A stretch of 44,093 nucleotides of DNA. Source: Mycobacteriales bacterium (GTDB lineage: Bacteria; Actinomycetota; Actinomycetes; Mycobacteriales; Mycobacteriaceae). Below the pieces are notes generated by a model. The model was not told where the DNA came from, made no database searches, and was given only the letters and a program-made list of their open reading frames with translations. A program made the position numbers and the translations under genes. Location: NCBI GenBank assembly GCA_012842085.1, contig DUTM01000139.1, positions 1 to 44,093 of the forward strand, read 5' to 3'. Of the stretch, positions 1 through 10,133 are shown piece after piece (position 1 is the stretch's first letter; each line of letters opens with the position of its first letter).

Positions 1-233
1 CCTATTTGACCTTGCTCCGGATGGGGTTTACCTAGCCGATTAGTCACCTAACCGCTGGTGAGCTCTTACCTCACCTTTTCAACCTTACCTATCTCTAGGC
101 GGACTATTTCTGTGGCACTAGCCTTAGGGTTACCCCCACTGGGCGTTACCCAGCATCCTGCTCTATGGAGCTCGGACTTTCCTCAAGAAGACTCGGTAGA
201 GTCTTCCCGCGATCACCTGGTTCACTCAGGAAC
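1..233 (-). ncRNA. rnpB: RNase P RNA (class A), 5' portion, cut by window edge
   Basis: Read on the minus strand, the segment carries the conserved bacterial RNase P start (GAGGAAAGTCCGAGCTCC, about 166-183), followed by the ATAGAGCAGGATGCTGGGTA element and the GGGTAACCC helix. This is the catalytic RNA that trims the 5' leader from tRNA precursors. A promoter lies just upstream, with a predicted start near 230-234. The 3' part, including the second half of the P4 pseudoknot, lies outside the window. A 61-codon plus-strand reading frame across it is not a gene. Confidence 0.93.
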
Positions 234-236
234 CTC

Positions 237-264
237 ATTATAACACATTGACGTGAATTTTCAA
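237..264 (-). promoter_or_regulatory. Sigma-A promoter of rnpB
   Basis: TTGAAA (264-259), a 16-bp spacer and a perfect TATAAT (242-237) precede RNase P RNA. The -35 box contains the TGA stop codon of the upstream NIF3-family gene. Confidence 0.8.
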
Positions 265-1043
265 CTACTGCAAAACGGGTCCCTACCCAAGTGTTGTATG
301 ATGGTCACTCCATCACCCAATTCATCTTGCAGATAACGGCCCACTTTACCTACCATGATTTGTTCTGTTCCGAAGTGACCTGCATCAATTACATTTACGC
401 CCAATTCTAAAGCGTCAAGGGCATCATGATAGGATACATCACCTGTAATAAGTACTTCTGCACCACTTGCGTATGCGTCTCTCACAAGGTTACCGCCAGA
501 TCCGCCACAGACAGCAACTTTCTTCACTTCCTGAGTTGGATTGCCTACAATACGGACGGAGTAATTCCAACGCTCCTCTATTAATTCTGCAATGGAACGG
601 ATAGACTGAGGGGAAATGAATCCTACTCTACCTAATCCGGTACCTGTCGTTTCTGCAGGGACAAGAATCGCCACATCCTCTAATCCCAAATCCTCCGCTA
701 ACCAATGGTTTAGACCTAAGGATGCTTGATCAAGATTTGTGTGACTTACATATAAAGCAGTATCATTCTTTAGCAGACTCTCAATTATCCTTCCCTGGGG
801 CTGATCCGTTCGTATGCTGTGCAGTGGACGAAATATTAAAGGATGATGAGAAATAACTAAGTCCACACCTTTCGAGACAGCTTTTTCAGCCACGTCCTCT
901 GTAACAGTTAAGGTTACTAAAATCGTTTGGACATCTCGTTCTAAACTGCCAAGCTGTAAACCTACATTATCCCAATCTAATGCCAGATCGAGGGCAGCTA
1001 ATCGTTCCATAATCTCACAGCAATCTTGAACAGTATAGACCAT
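261..1043 (-). CDS. NIF3-family (DUF34) dinuclear metal-centre protein
   Basis: A 260-residue member of the NIF3/YqfO/YbgI family, a toroidal hexamer with a two-metal site per subunit. These proteins are often annotated as GTP cyclohydrolase I type 2, but the physiological role is unsettled. The visible signatures are WDNVGLQLG near the N-terminus, SHHPLIF, SHTNLD, and a C-terminal DAGHFGTEQ, which supply the metal-binding His, Asp and Glu residues. The protein lacks the inserted PII-like domain of Bacillus YqfO and is the short form. I chose the ATG at 1043 because AAGGGGGAG lies just upstream. A longer in-frame start would run into the tRNA gene. In many Bacillota this gene sits beside rpoD, as here, although the tRNA methyltransferase TrmK usual at this site is absent. 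Confidence 0.9.
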   Translation of the reverse strand: MVYTVQDCCEIMERLAALDLALDWDNVGLQLGSLERDVQTILVTLTVTEDVAEKAVSKGVDLVISHHPLIFRPLHSIRTDQPQGRIIESLLKNDTALYVSHTNLDQASLGLNHWLAEDLGLEDVAILVPAETTGTGLGRVGFISPQSIRSIAELIEERWNYSVRIVGNPTQEVKKVAVCGGSGGNLVRDAYASGAEVLITGDVSYHDALDALELGVNVIDAGHFGTEQIMVGKVGRYLQDELGDGVTIIQHLGRDPFCSS

Positions 1044-1120
1044 AGTTACTCCCCCTTCCGTAGAGTCAAGAAAACCACCAGTATATCCCAGACCGGTGGC
1101 GAATTGGCAAAATATGAAAA

Positions 1121-1196
<76 letters not shown>

Positions 1197-1209
1197 TGAC
1201 TACCCATTA

Positions 1210-1238
1210 ATTATAAGGGAGCAGTCAGGTCATGTCAA
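1210..1238 (-). promoter_or_regulatory. Consensus sigma-A promoter of the tRNA-Ile2 gene
   Basis: Perfect TTGACA (1238-1233), 17-bp spacer, perfect TATAAT (1215-1210). Transcription would start near 1203, a few bases before the mature tRNA, and may continue into the NIF3-family gene. The -35 box lies in the loop of the hairpin at the end of rpoD. Confidence 0.88.
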
Positions 1239-1255
1239 GACCTGATTACTGCTCC
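1218..1255 (-). terminator. Hairpin overlapping the rpoD stop codon, possible weak terminator
   Basis: On the minus strand GGAGCAGT (1255-1248) and CAGGTC pair with GACCTG and ACTGCTCC (1225-1218), 14 base pairs with a 3-nt bulge that contains the rpoD TAA. The following sequence is AT-rich (CTTATAATTAAT) but has no clean U-run, so termination efficiency is uncertain. Confidence 0.5.
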
Positions 1256-2343
1256 AGGAAATCTTTTAGCTTTTTGCTGCGGCTGGGATGCCTCAATTTA
1301 CGAAGCGCCTTGGCCTCAATCTGACGAATGCGCTCACGAGTTACACCGAAAACTTGTCCAACCTCTTCCAGCGTACGAGGACGTCCATCATCTAAGCCAA
1401 ATCGCAGCCTTAAGACCTGCTGTTCCCTTGGAGTAAGGGACTCTAAAACGGTAGAAAGCTGTTCTCGCAGCATGGTAAAGGATGCTGCTTCTGCAGGAGC
1501 CAACGCATCTTGGTCCTCAATAAAGTCTCCTAGATGACTATCCTCTTCTTCCCCAATTGGGGTCTCTAGAGAAACAGGCTCTTGTGCAATTTTCATTATC
1601 TCCCGCACTCGCTCAACAGGCATATCCATCTCTTCAGCAATTTCCTCTGGCAAAGGTGCACGCCCCAATTCCTGAAGAAGCTGTCGAGAAATCCTAGTCA
1701 ATTTATTAATTGTCTCTACCATATGAACGGGAATACGAATTGTTCTAGCCTGATCGGCAATAGCTCGAGTTATTGCCTGCCGAATCCACCATGTCGCGTA
1801 GGTGCTGAATTTGAACCCTTTACGGTAATCGAATTTTTCTACCGCCTTAATCAAGCCCAAATTCCCTTCCTGAATCAAATCTAGGAAGTGCATACCCCGT
1901 CCAACATAACGCTTGGCTATGCTTACAACTAAACGCAGATTAGCTTCTGCTAATTCCCGTTTCGCTTCTTCATCGCCCATTTCGATTCGCTTAGCTATTT
2001 CAACTTCCTCCTCTGCTGTAAGCAGAGGAACTCGACCAATTTCTTTGAGGTACATTCGGACCGGATCATCAAGGCCCACTCCCTCAGGGATTGAGAGATC
2101 GTCAGTTTCTTCCTCCTCTTTTTCCTCATCATCTTCTAGATCGTCATCATCACCAGAGTCTGGAATTACGTCAATACCCATGACCGAAAAACTCTCATAA
2201 ATCTCATCTATTTGCTCAGGAAGCAGCTCTACGTCCTGCAGACTATCCATGATTTCTCGATAAGTCAGCATTCCGCGTTTCTTTCCCCGTGCGATTAACT
2301 CATTAACAGCATCTATATTAATTGTTTCTTCTTTCTTGCTCAA
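1246..2343 (-). CDS. rpoD: RNA polymerase primary sigma factor sigma A
   Basis: The housekeeping sigma factor (365 residues), which directs RNA polymerase to -10/-35 promoters such as those listed here. In order it has an N-terminal region 1.1, an acidic Asp/Glu-rich stretch, region 1.2 ([11 protein letters not shown]), regions 2.1-2.4 ([50 protein letters not shown]), region 3, and region 4 with the helix-turn-helix [21 protein letters not shown] chose the TTG at 2343 because AAAGGGGGT sits six bases before it. An ATG slightly upstream (MNEAHVKGG) lacks a comparable site and would overlap the end of dnaG. The gene lies 25 bp after dnaG, the classic macromolecular-synthesis pair. Confidence 0.96.
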   Translation of the reverse strand: MSKKEETINIDAVNELIARGKKRGMLTYREIMDSLQDVELLPEQIDEIYESFSVMGIDVIPDSGDDDDLEDDEEKEEEETDDLSIPEGVGLDDPVRMYLKEIGRVPLLTAEEEVEIAKRIEMGDEEAKRELAEANLRLVVSIAKRYVGRGMHFLDLIQEGNLGLIKAVEKFDYRKGFKFSTYATWWIRQAITRAIADQARTIRIPVHMVETINKLTRISRQLLQELGRAPLPEEIAEEMDMPVERVREIMKIAQEPVSLETPIGEEEDSHLGDFIEDQDALAPAEAASFTMLREQLSTVLESLTPREQQVLRLRFGLDDGRPRTLEEVGQVFGVTRERIRQIEAKALRKLRHPSRSKKLKDFLEQ

Positions 2344-2368
2344 CCCAATACCCCCTTTCACGTGGGCC

Positions 2369-4192
2369 TCATTCATTTTTCCCTTCCCTGATGGAGAGAA
2401 CAATAGCACTCCGAACCCTGTAGTAATCTCTCAAAAGTCGATAAAGTTCCATATGAATATCAAAACCTTTTCTTTCATTCTCCAAGGAAGAAAGTTTTTC
2501 CTCTATTTTTTCCAACCTTCGTCTCCATAAAACTATACGAAACGAACTCAAATATTCCTCCCACTTACCATTAGGTTCACCTAAATTACATAAGTTCTCC
2601 GCTGTTGATGCTCCCTGAGCATCTGATCGATTCTGAATCATTAATGAAAAAAGGTGCCGGTACTCTCTTACCTCAAAATCTTCGACAGAAATCCCTTCTT
2701 CCATCAATTCTTCCATCAATCCTGGCTCGTGCAATAACCACCGCAGAATTTCCCTTTCAACCAATTCGTCTCCTGAAGGTAGAGTGCTCTGTCGAGCACC
2801 CTGTAAAGTACTTGTGGGAAGATTGCTATTATTATGCCTGTTTTTGCCTCTGATATGTGGAGGTAATCCACTACCAGGGGGTTTTGCAACGCTGTGCAGC
2901 ACATCACTCCGCAGCGCTTGTTCAGAGACACGGAGCTGTTGAGCTGCATAACGAATATATTCATCTCTAGCAACTGCATTTTCAAGTTGAGAGAGTATAC
3001 TAACAAGTTCTTGAGAAGCACTCAACTTTCCTTCCGTAGTCTGAATATCATATTTGGAAATTGTTTTATTTATCTGATACTCCATTAACGGCTGGGCTGA
3101 ACTGAGCCACTGCTGGACCTCATCTGCACTGTGAGTCCTAGCAAAACTATCTGGGTCTTGGCCATCCCCCAACTCAGCCACCCGTACCTGCATCCCATGA
3201 TCGCGCAGTATTTCTAATCCTCGTAAGGTTCCTTTCTCTCCAGCAGCATCGCCATCAAAAGCAATTACAGCGTTATTTGTGAATCTCATGAGGAGACGTG
3301 CATGGTGCTCTGTAAAAGCAGTCCCTAGTGAGGCTACCGTATTCTTTTGACCTTTTGCAGAAAGGGCAATGCAGTCAGTATATCCTTCAACAATAATTAC
3401 CCGGTCCTTCTCCTTAATTGATTCTTTTGACCAATTCAAACCATAAATGATTGAACCTTTATGAAATAAAAGAGTCTCTGGTGTGTTGAGATACTTTGGC
3501 TGATTGTCTCCAACAATTCGTCCTCCAAAGCCAACAAAACGTCCTAAGTGATCACATATAGGAAAAATAATGCGGTTGCGAAACCGATCTACATAACCAC
3601 GACGACCCTGATAAATCAAACCAGCTTCTTCCGCGTCCTGCAAATTGATCCCTCTTGACTCAAGAAACCGACAGATCTCATTCCAGCCCTCCCCAGCGTA
3701 TCCCAGGAAAAACTCTCGAGCTAAGGCTTTGTCAATGCTGCGACCTTTCAGATACTCCCGAGCAGTCTTACCGAATGAACCCCGGAGATTTCGGTAATAA
3801 TATTGCGCGGCTAAATGGTTAATCTTACGCAAACGATCCTTCTTTTCCTCTATTTTCTGCTGCTGAGGAGATAATGAGGGGACGGGAATTCCAGATTTGC
3901 GCGCAAGATAGACGAGGGCCTCAGGAAATGAAAGATTCTCGCTTCGCATAATAAAATTAATGACATTACCACCTGTCCCGCAGCCAAAGCAGTAAAAAAA
4001 CTGTTTTTCTTGGTTTACCGTAAAGGAAGGTGTCTTCTCGTCGTGGAACGGGCATAAACCAACATAGTTTCTGCCTGAGGGTTTTAGGTCCACTCGCTTT
4101 TCAATCACACTCACAATATCAACGGAGGACTTAACACGCTCAATCCATTCATCAGAAAACCGTGCTATTGCACTCACTCCCCTATTATCCAT
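2369..4192 (-). CDS. dnaG: DNA primase
   Basis: Synthesises RNA primers at the replication fork with the replicative helicase. The 607-residue protein begins with the CHC2 zinc finger (C47, H50, C68, C71; [11 protein letters not shown] and [10 protein letters not shown]). The catalytic core follows with the RNAP-basic motif and a TOPRIM domain ([19 protein letters not shown]). The C-terminal helicase-binding region is less conserved. Length is normal for the family. The start at 4192 overlaps the dgt stop by 8 bp, which implies translational coupling. The Shine-Dalgarno sequence of this start is weak. Confidence 0.96.
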   Translation of the reverse strand: MDNRGVSAIARFSDEWIERVKSSVDIVSVIEKRVDLKPSGRNYVGLCPFHDEKTPSFTVNQEKQFFYCFGCGTGGNVINFIMRSENLSFPEALVYLARKSGIPVPSLSPQQQKIEEKKDRLRKINHLAAQYYYRNLRGSFGKTAREYLKGRSIDKALAREFFLGYAGEGWNEICRFLESRGINLQDAEEAGLIYQGRRGYVDRFRNRIIFPICDHLGRFVGFGGRIVGDNQPKYLNTPETLLFHKGSIIYGLNWSKESIKEKDRVIIVEGYTDCIALSAKGQKNTVASLGTAFTEHHARLLMRFTNNAVIAFDGDAAGEKGTLRGLEILRDHGMQVRVAELGDGQDPDSFARTHSADEVQQWLSSAQPLMEYQINKTISKYDIQTTEGKLSASQELVSILSQLENAVARDEYIRYAAQQLRVSEQALRSDVLHSVAKPPGSGLPPHIRGKNRHNNSNLPTSTLQGARQSTLPSGDELVEREILRWLLHEPGLMEELMEEGISVEDFEVREYRHLFSLMIQNRSDAQGASTAENLCNLGEPNGKWEEYLSSFRIVLWRRRLEKIEEKLSSLENERKGFDIHMELYRLLRDYYRVRSAIVLSIREGKNE

Positions 4193-5192
4193 TCCAACTT
4201 GATGGAAGAAACAATCTCTGAAACTCTGCGATTGCGAAACGGTCGCTCATCCCTGCGATATAGTCAGCCACTTCCCGCTTCAGGAACAAGTCATCAATTT
4301 CATAACCTACCCGGGTCTCTAATTCGCTCTTATTGTTCAAGAAATACTGGAAAAACAAACTCATAATCCGATAAACTTTTGCCTCTTCTTGTTTTGCAAC
4401 CGAATCGATGTACACATGCTCAAAGAGAAACCGCCGGAGTAAGTTAGTAGCATAGTCCACTTCATCACTCATAGTAATTGTATTCTTACCGGCACTAGAA
4501 TGAATTACATCTTTGACCATGGTATCAATTCGCTCCGAACGGCTCTTCCCCAGTATGGAAACTACGTCCTGGGGCAGGTCAGACTCGTGCAGAATCCCAC
4601 CACGAACCGCATCCTCCACATCATGATTGAGATACGCTATTCGATCACATAAGCGAACTACAAGCCCTTCTAGTGTACTGGGCAAACGCTCTCCTGTATG
4701 ATTGAGTATTCCATCTCGAACTTCTGCAGTCAGATTCAACCCTCGATAGGCAGGACTGTGGTTTTCAAGAAGATCGACAACACGTAGACTCTGCTCGTTA
4801 TGGCGAAAACTGCCCAACAAACGTTCAAGGGCAGACTCACCTGCATGTCCAAACGGAGTATGCCCAAGATCATGCCCCAAGGCAATCGCTTCGGTCAAGT
4901 CCTCGTTAAGTCGGAGGGCCCGAGCAACTGTCCGGCTGATTTGAGCCACTTCTAAGACATGGGTAAGACGTGTCCGATAATGATCACCCTGTGGAGCAAT
5001 AAACACCTGCGTTTTCGATTTAAGTCGTCGAAATGCTTTTGAGTGAATAATCCGATCGCGATCACGCTGATAAGGGGTACGAATTTCACATTCTTCTTCT
5101 GGATAGAGGCGCCCTTCTGATTCAGCTGTACGCATAGCAAAAGGCGACAAGTAACGTTCTTCCCACTCTAACGTCGTGTCCCATATCCGCAT
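4185..5192 (-). CDS. dGTPase-like HD-domain triphosphohydrolase
   Basis: A 335-residue member of the deoxyguanosinetriphosphate triphosphohydrolase family, which splits dNTPs to deoxynucleoside and triphosphate. The HD metal site is visible: R..LTHVLEVAQISR supplies the first His, IALGHDLGHTPFGH the HD pair, and a later HDVED the last Asp. The N-terminal FRRLKSKTQVF is typical of the short Firmicutes type. The ATG at 5192 has GGAGGGG eight bases upstream. An in-frame extension to 5228 would run into the preceding terminator. Placement directly before dnaG suggests a link between dNTP supply and replication. Confidence 0.9.
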   Translation of the reverse strand: MRIWDTTLEWEERYLSPFAMRTAESEGRLYPEEECEIRTPYQRDRDRIIHSKAFRRLKSKTQVFIAPQGDHYRTRLTHVLEVAQISRTVARALRLNEDLTEAIALGHDLGHTPFGHAGESALERLLGSFRHNEQSLRVVDLLENHSPAYRGLNLTAEVRDGILNHTGERLPSTLEGLVVRLCDRIAYLNHDVEDAVRGGILHESDLPQDVVSILGKSRSERIDTMVKDVIHSSAGKNTITMSDEVDYATNLLRRFLFEHVYIDSVAKQEEAKVYRIMSLFFQYFLNNKSELETRVGYEIDDLFLKREVADYIAGMSDRFAIAEFQRLFLPSSWNG

Positions 5193-5211
5193 GAAACGAT
5201 CCCCTCCAATC

Positions 5212-5245
5212 AAAAAAGAAACCCACACTATGTCTAGTATGGGTT
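5212..5245 (-). terminator. Rho-independent terminator after ppdK
   Basis: On the minus strand an 11-bp stem (AACCCATACTA with TAGTGTGGGTT, one G-U pair, loop GACA) is followed by TCTTTTTT. A second GC-rich hairpin (AAGGGGAGG/CCTCCCCTT, about 5250-5277) lies just before it. Together they separate ppdK from dgt-dnaG-rpoD. Confidence 0.88.
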
Positions 5246-5294
5246 CCCCAAGGGGAGGGTATTTTCCTCCTCCCCTTCACCATTTTGTTTCGTT

Positions 5295-7925
5295 CTACCG
5301 GGGATTACGCAGATTGGCTTGAGCTGCAGCTAACCGAGCAATAGGTACCCGATAAGGTGAACAGCTTACATAGTCGAGCCCAACACGATGGAAGAAATCA
5401 ATGGATGCTGGGTCTCCACCATGTTCACCACATACACCAATTTTTAGATTGGGTTTGGTTGCTCGACCTCGTTGAACACCCATCTCTACCAATTTACCAA
5501 TTCCTTCTTGATCTAAGCTCTGGAAAGGATCTCTTCCGAGAATACCTTTGTCTACATACTCAGGTAGGAAGGTACCGGCGTCATCTCGACTAAATCCAAA
5601 ACCCATTTGGGTTAAGTCGTTTGTACCGAAGGAGAAGAATTCAGCTTCCTCTGCAATAGAATCAGCAATCAAGCAGGCACGAGGAATTTCCATCATAGTA
5701 CCTACAAGGTAGCTGAACTTTACACCAGTTTCAGCCATGACTTCTTCGGCTACGTTTACACAAACTTCTTTCATCAGCTCAAGTTCTTGAACAGAACCGA
5801 CAAGAGGAATCATTATCTCAGGATTTACGTCAATGCCATCTTTAATTAATTCAGCAGCAGCCTCAAAAATGGCTCGTGCCTGCATCGCGTAAATCTCTGG
5901 ATAGGTAACACCTAAGCGGCATCCGCGATGGCCTAACATGGGGTTGATTTCAGCAAGCTCTTCTATGCGAGCCTTAAGCTCATCAACAGTGAGACCCATT
6001 TCTGCAGCTAGGCTCTTAATCGTGCCTTCGTCATGGGGTACAAACTCATGAAGAGGCGGATCCAGCAGACGTACAGTCACTGGTAATCCCTTCATTGTCT
6101 TAAAGATGCCTTTGAAGTCTTCCTTTTGGTAAGGAAGGAGCTTAGCTAAGGCAGCTTCGCGACCTTCTTGGTCTTTAGCAAAAATCATTTGACGAACAGG
6201 TGTAATCCGATCGCCTTCGAAGAACATGTGCTCTGTTCGGCACAGTCCAATACCTTCGGCTCCGAAATCAAGAGCTGTCTGACTGTCATGCGGTGTATCA
6301 GCATTGGTTCGAATGCTGAGAGCGCGATACTCATCGGCCCATTCCATGAGTTTACCGAAGTTTCCAGTCATCTGTACTTCAACCATTGGAACTTGGCCAA
6401 CAATAACTTCGCCAGCAGTACCGTTTAAGGTAATCCAGTCGCCTTCTTTCAACACTGTGTCGCCTACTGTCAAAGTCTTATTAGCTTCACTGATCTTAGC
6501 AGCTCCACAGCCTGCAACACAGCATTTGCCCATACCGCGAGCAACAACAGCTGCGTGAGAGGTCATTCCACCACGGGCAGTTAAGATTCCCTCAGCAACA
6601 TCCATCCCGCCAATATCTTCTGGGGAAGTCTCATTTCGAACTAGAATAACCTTTTCGCCCTTATCAGCCCATTCCTCTGCATCCTCTGCAGTAAATACGA
6701 TACGGCCAGCAGCTGCACCTGGAGAAGCAGGAAGCCCTGTAGCCAGTACATCATAATCAGCATTAGGATCAATCATAGGATGGAGAAGCTGATCGAGTTG
6801 AGCAGGGTCTACTCGTAAAACAGCAGTTTTCTTATCGATTAAGCCTTCGTCAACCATCTCTACAGCCATTCTTACAGCTGCAGTAGCAGTCCGTTTACCG
6901 CTTCTAGTTTGGAGCATATAAAGCTTGCCTTCTTGAATGGTAAACTCAATATCCTGCATATCCTTATAGTGCTGTTCTAATTTATGATAAATCTCTTCGA
7001 GTTCAGCGTAAATCTCAGGCATTTCTTCCTTCAAGTCAGAAATGGGATGAGGTGTCCGGATACCTGCAACAACGTCTTCGCCTTGAGCATTCATTAAGTA
7101 CTCACCATAGAAAACGTTCTCCCCAGTAGAAGGGTCACGAGTAAAGGCAACACCCGTTCCAGAAGTCTCACCCATATTACCAAAGACCATGGCCTGCACG
7201 TTAACGGCAGTTCCCCATTCGCCAGGAATGTGGTTGATCTTTCGATATCGAATAGCCCGAGCAGTGTTCCAGGACAGGAATACTGCATTAATGGCACCAC
7301 GCAGCTGTTTTAAAGGATCGGTGGGGAACAATTCACCAGCAGACTCAGCCACAATATCCTTATAAGCAGCCACTACTTCCTGCAGAACCTCTGCACTAAG
7401 ATCTGTATCCTGCTTAGCATTATACTTTTTCTTAAATTCCTCTAGGGTTTCTTCAAACAGAGCGTGTTCTACGCCCATTACTACATCACCGTACATTTGG
7501 ATGAAACGGCGATAAGAATCCCATGCAAATCGAGGATTTCCAGACTTTTTGATTAGACCTTTTACAGTGTCGTCATTCAATCCAAGATTAAGCACAGTAT
7601 CCATCATACCAGGCATGGATACCCGTGCACCGGAGCGAACCGATAACAGCAGAGGATCTTCTGTATCCCCAAACTTGGCTCCCATAGCCTTTTCTAAACG
7701 AGCGAGATTCTCAAGAATTTGCTCATCAAGACCCTCTGGCCACTGCTGATTGTTTTCGTAAAACTCAGTACATGCTTCCGTGGTTATTGTAAAACCACCT
7801 GGCACTGGTATTCCTAACGAGACCATTTCGGCAAGATTAGCACCTTTACCGCCAACAAGATTCCTATTACCTTGCTGACCGTCAGTTTGCCCATCACCGA
7901 AAAAATATACCCATTTGGTGCTCAT
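5295..7925 (-). CDS. ppdK: Pyruvate,phosphate dikinase
   Basis: Interconverts pyruvate + ATP + phosphate and phosphoenolpyruvate + AMP + pyrophosphate, used for glycolysis or gluconeogenesis in many anaerobes. The 876-residue protein has the N-terminal ATP-grasp domain ([31 protein letters not shown]). The central phosphohistidine domain has [15 protein letters not shown], with the catalytic His at about residue 457. The C-terminal PEP/pyruvate TIM barrel has the general-acid Cys near 832 in GVCGEHGG. Length and spacing match the well-studied Clostridium enzyme. The start has AGAAGGAGG eight bases upstream. No regulatory-protein gene (PDRP/YqfL type) is adjacent. The gene appears to be its own transcription unit, ending at the strong terminator at 5212-5245. 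Confidence 0.97.
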   Translation of the reverse strand: MSTKWVYFFGDGQTDGQQGNRNLVGGKGANLAEMVSLGIPVPGGFTITTEACTEFYENNQQWPEGLDEQILENLARLEKAMGAKFGDTEDPLLLSVRSGARVSMPGMMDTVLNLGLNDDTVKGLIKKSGNPRFAWDSYRRFIQMYGDVVMGVEHALFEETLEEFKKKYNAKQDTDLSAEVLQEVVAAYKDIVAESAGELFPTDPLKQLRGAINAVFLSWNTARAIRYRKINHIPGEWGTAVNVQAMVFGNMGETSGTGVAFTRDPSTGENVFYGEYLMNAQGEDVVAGIRTPHPISDLKEEMPEIYAELEEIYHKLEQHYKDMQDIEFTIQEGKLYMLQTRSGKRTATAAVRMAVEMVDEGLIDKKTAVLRVDPAQLDQLLHPMIDPNADYDVLATGLPASPGAAAGRIVFTAEDAEEWADKGEKVILVRNETSPEDIGGMDVAEGILTARGGMTSHAAVVARGMGKCCVAGCGAAKISEANKTLTVGDTVLKEGDWITLNGTAGEVIVGQVPMVEVQMTGNFGKLMEWADEYRALSIRTNADTPHDSQTALDFGAEGIGLCRTEHMFFEGDRITPVRQMIFAKDQEGREAALAKLLPYQKEDFKGIFKTMKGLPVTVRLLDPPLHEFVPHDEGTIKSLAAEMGLTVDELKARIEELAEINPMLGHRGCRLGVTYPEIYAMQARAIFEAAAELIKDGIDVNPEIMIPLVGSVQELELMKEVCVNVAEEVMAETGVKFSYLVGTMMEIPRACLIADSIAEEAEFFSFGTNDLTQMGFGFSRDDAGTFLPEYVDKGILGRDPFQSLDQEGIGKLVEMGVQRGRATKPNLKIGVCGEHGGDPASIDFFHRVGLDYVSCSPYRVPIARLAAAQANLRNPR

Positions 7926-7972
7926 TAATGCATCCTCCTTCTGTATTGTAAAGTTTATCTATGTTACCCCAT

Positions 7973-7989
7973 TTGGGACCAAATCCCAA
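7973..7989. promoter_or_regulatory. 17-bp inverted repeat upstream of ppdK, possible operator
   Basis: TTGGGA-CCAAA-TCCCAA, perfect 6-bp arms, lies about 48 bp before the ppdK start and is embedded in a longer dyad (ATTTGG/CCAAAT). A poor promoter could overlap it (TTGGGA, 17 bp, TAACAT). A repressor or activator site is an inference only. Confidence 0.35.
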
Positions 7990-8069
7990 GCGTGGAAACA
8001 CCACTGGGCTAAACACCAAAAATACTATTCGGTAAATCCCACCATTCTCCTCCTTCAATGGAGGTTTTT

Positions 8070-10133
8070 TCACACATTGACAACAATTACCCTGAAGTCT
8101 GCGTACATTTGATACAATTGTACAGTCTTAAGGAGTAATGACAGCCTATTTTGTCGAACTGCTGGATCCTGATCCATCACCATCACATCAGTAAAGAAAC
8201 TGTCAACATGTTTACGAAACTCAGCAAAATTCAGCAGTACCCTTCTGTAGTCTTTACCTTCCAAATGGTGAAGAGTGTTCTTCTCCAATTCGGCAACAGC
8301 CTCTGAAAACGCTTTGTCTGCAGCGGAGAACTTATTCGGTTCTAGACTGATCTGTTCGCTTTTTGCTGCCAAATTGCTCATTCTTTCGTATGCTGTAATT
8401 AGGTTAGTAAAATCATCTGTCCTGCGGAACTTGGTCAATTCCTCGACCTTTTTAACTAAATCTGGAACTCGATCGTCATTAGATGCTAATACTGCATCAA
8501 TAATGTCATATTCGTGTCCCTTCTCCAGCAGGAATACTCGAAGCCGAGCTAGGAAAAACTGCACTAAGGCATTTTCGTGCTCTATGTCTAAACAGACTTC
8601 TTCATAACCTGATGCAGCTAGAGAAATCATTTCCCTTAATGATATGGAGTAGTCTCCTCCAACAAGCATTTGAACAATACCCTGCGCCTGTCTTCGTAAA
8701 GCAAAGGGATCCTGAGAGCCTGTAGGTATGCGCCCTAGGGCGAAATACCCGACGAGAGTGTCTAATTTATCAGCAATACCAACAACAGTTCCTTCTACTG
8801 TAGTTGGTAAGGAATCATCAGCAAATCGAGGCTTGTAGTGTTCTCCAATGCCTTTGGCTACTCCTTCTGATTCTCCTGCCAAAAGTGCGTATTTTTCTCC
8901 CATAATTCCCTGCAGCTCTGGAAACTCGTAAACCATTTGTGATACTAGATCAGCCTTGGCAAGACGAGCTGTTCGACTAATAGAGTCTAACTTAGGGGTA
9001 TACCCCAACTTTTCGGCAAGAAGGCCGCTTAGGCGTTCAATGCGCAGAACCTTTTGATACATTGTCCCTAGTCCATCCTGAAATACGACCCATTTCAGTT
9101 TTTCCACATTCTCGTCCAGCGATGTTCTGCAGTCTTCGTCATAGAAGAACTTCGCATCTGCCAAACGGGCGGTCAAAACCTTCTCGTTGCCCTTTATCAC
9201 ATTGTCCAGATGGTTATCTGCACCATTACGTACACCAATGAATAATGGCATGAGGTTATCCTCTGAGTCCACCACAGGAAAATACCTCTGATGTTCTTTC
9301 ATCGATGTAATCAAAACTTCAGAAGGAACATCCAAGTAGTCCTTCTGAAAACTTCCGCAGAAAGCAGTTGGGAACTCCACCAAATTCGTCACTTCCTGCA
9401 AAAGTCCTTCATCGAGTTGAACTTTCCCTCCATGCTTGGACGCCAATGCCTGAATCTGCTCCCAAATTATCTGTTTCCGTTCTCCTGAATCAGGCATAAC
9501 ATAATTATTCTCCAGAACTTCCTTATAATCTCGTGGGCTTTGGATAGCAATGGGACCAGGACTCAGTTGACGATGTCCATAAGTATACCGATCAGATTGT
9601 ACTGCTTCAATCGTAACCGGAATCACCTTCGCCCCAAATAAAGCCACAATCCAGCGCAGAGGTCTTGCGAAACGGGACTCATACGAACCCCAACGCATAT
9701 TCTTAGGAAAGGACAGACCGCGAATGGCGTCCAAAATGATAGTTGGTAACAAAGTATAGGTTTCTTGACCGACAACATGTTTGCGAGCAAACAAATACTC
9801 TCCACCCTGAACTTGTCTTATCTCAATTTCGTCCTGGGATACTCCTTGTGAGCGAGCAAATCCAGTACCCGCTTTTGTCAAATTCCCTTCTGCATCATAG
9901 GCAATTTGTCTTGGAGGTCCTTTTATCTCCTCTACCAGGTCAGGCTGTTCTTCACTAAGATCATGAATTAATACAGCTAGACGGCGAGGGGTGCTGTACG
10001 TTTTCACATCGCTGAAATGCAGGCGTTCTTGTTTAAGTTGTTTTGTAATAGTCTCTTCCAGCTGCTGAACTGCATCATCAATAAAGCGGGCCGGCAGCTC
10101 CTCGAAACCAACTTCCACTAACAGATCTTGCAT
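8070..10133 (-). CDS. glyS: Glycyl-tRNA synthetase beta subunit
   Basis: The tRNA-binding beta chain of the bacterial alpha2beta2 GlyRS, which charges tRNA-Gly. The 687-residue protein begins with the family's MQDLLVEVGFEELPARFI. It contains LPTIILDAIRGLSFPKNMRW and FPVVDSEDNLMPLFIGVRNG, an HD-like central region (LARLADAKFFYDED; GEHYKPRFADD), and a C-terminal anticodon-binding-like domain ending with FFTDVMVMDQDPAVRQNRLSLL. Its ATG immediately follows the glyQ stop, with AAAGGGGGC upstream inside the end of glyQ. The two subunits are thus co-translated. Confidence 0.96.
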   Translation of the reverse strand: MQDLLVEVGFEELPARFIDDAVQQLEETITKQLKQERLHFSDVKTYSTPRRLAVLIHDLSEEQPDLVEEIKGPPRQIAYDAEGNLTKAGTGFARSQGVSQDEIEIRQVQGGEYLFARKHVVGQETYTLLPTIILDAIRGLSFPKNMRWGSYESRFARPLRWIVALFGAKVIPVTIEAVQSDRYTYGHRQLSPGPIAIQSPRDYKEVLENNYVMPDSGERKQIIWEQIQALASKHGGKVQLDEGLLQEVTNLVEFPTAFCGSFQKDYLDVPSEVLITSMKEHQRYFPVVDSEDNLMPLFIGVRNGADNHLDNVIKGNEKVLTARLADAKFFYDEDCRTSLDENVEKLKWVVFQDGLGTMYQKVLRIERLSGLLAEKLGYTPKLDSISRTARLAKADLVSQMVYEFPELQGIMGEKYALLAGESEGVAKGIGEHYKPRFADDSLPTTVEGTVVGIADKLDTLVGYFALGRIPTGSQDPFALRRQAQGIVQMLVGGDYSISLREMISLAASGYEEVCLDIEHENALVQFFLARLRVFLLEKGHEYDIIDAVLASNDDRVPDLVKKVEELTKFRRTDDFTNLITAYERMSNLAAKSEQISLEPNKFSAADKAFSEAVAELEKNTLHHLEGKDYRRVLLNFAEFRKHVDSFFTDVMVMDQDPAVRQNRLSLLLKTVQLYQMYADFRVIVVNV

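Noticed and set aside
58-243. 61-codon plus-strand ORF at the window start
   Set aside because: It lies entirely on the opposite strand of RNase P RNA and has no family resemblance.
8052-8076. CCTCC...GGAGG followed by TTTTTT downstream of glyS
   Set aside because: The T-run is on the wrong side for the minus-strand glyS transcript, and the stem is only five base pairs.
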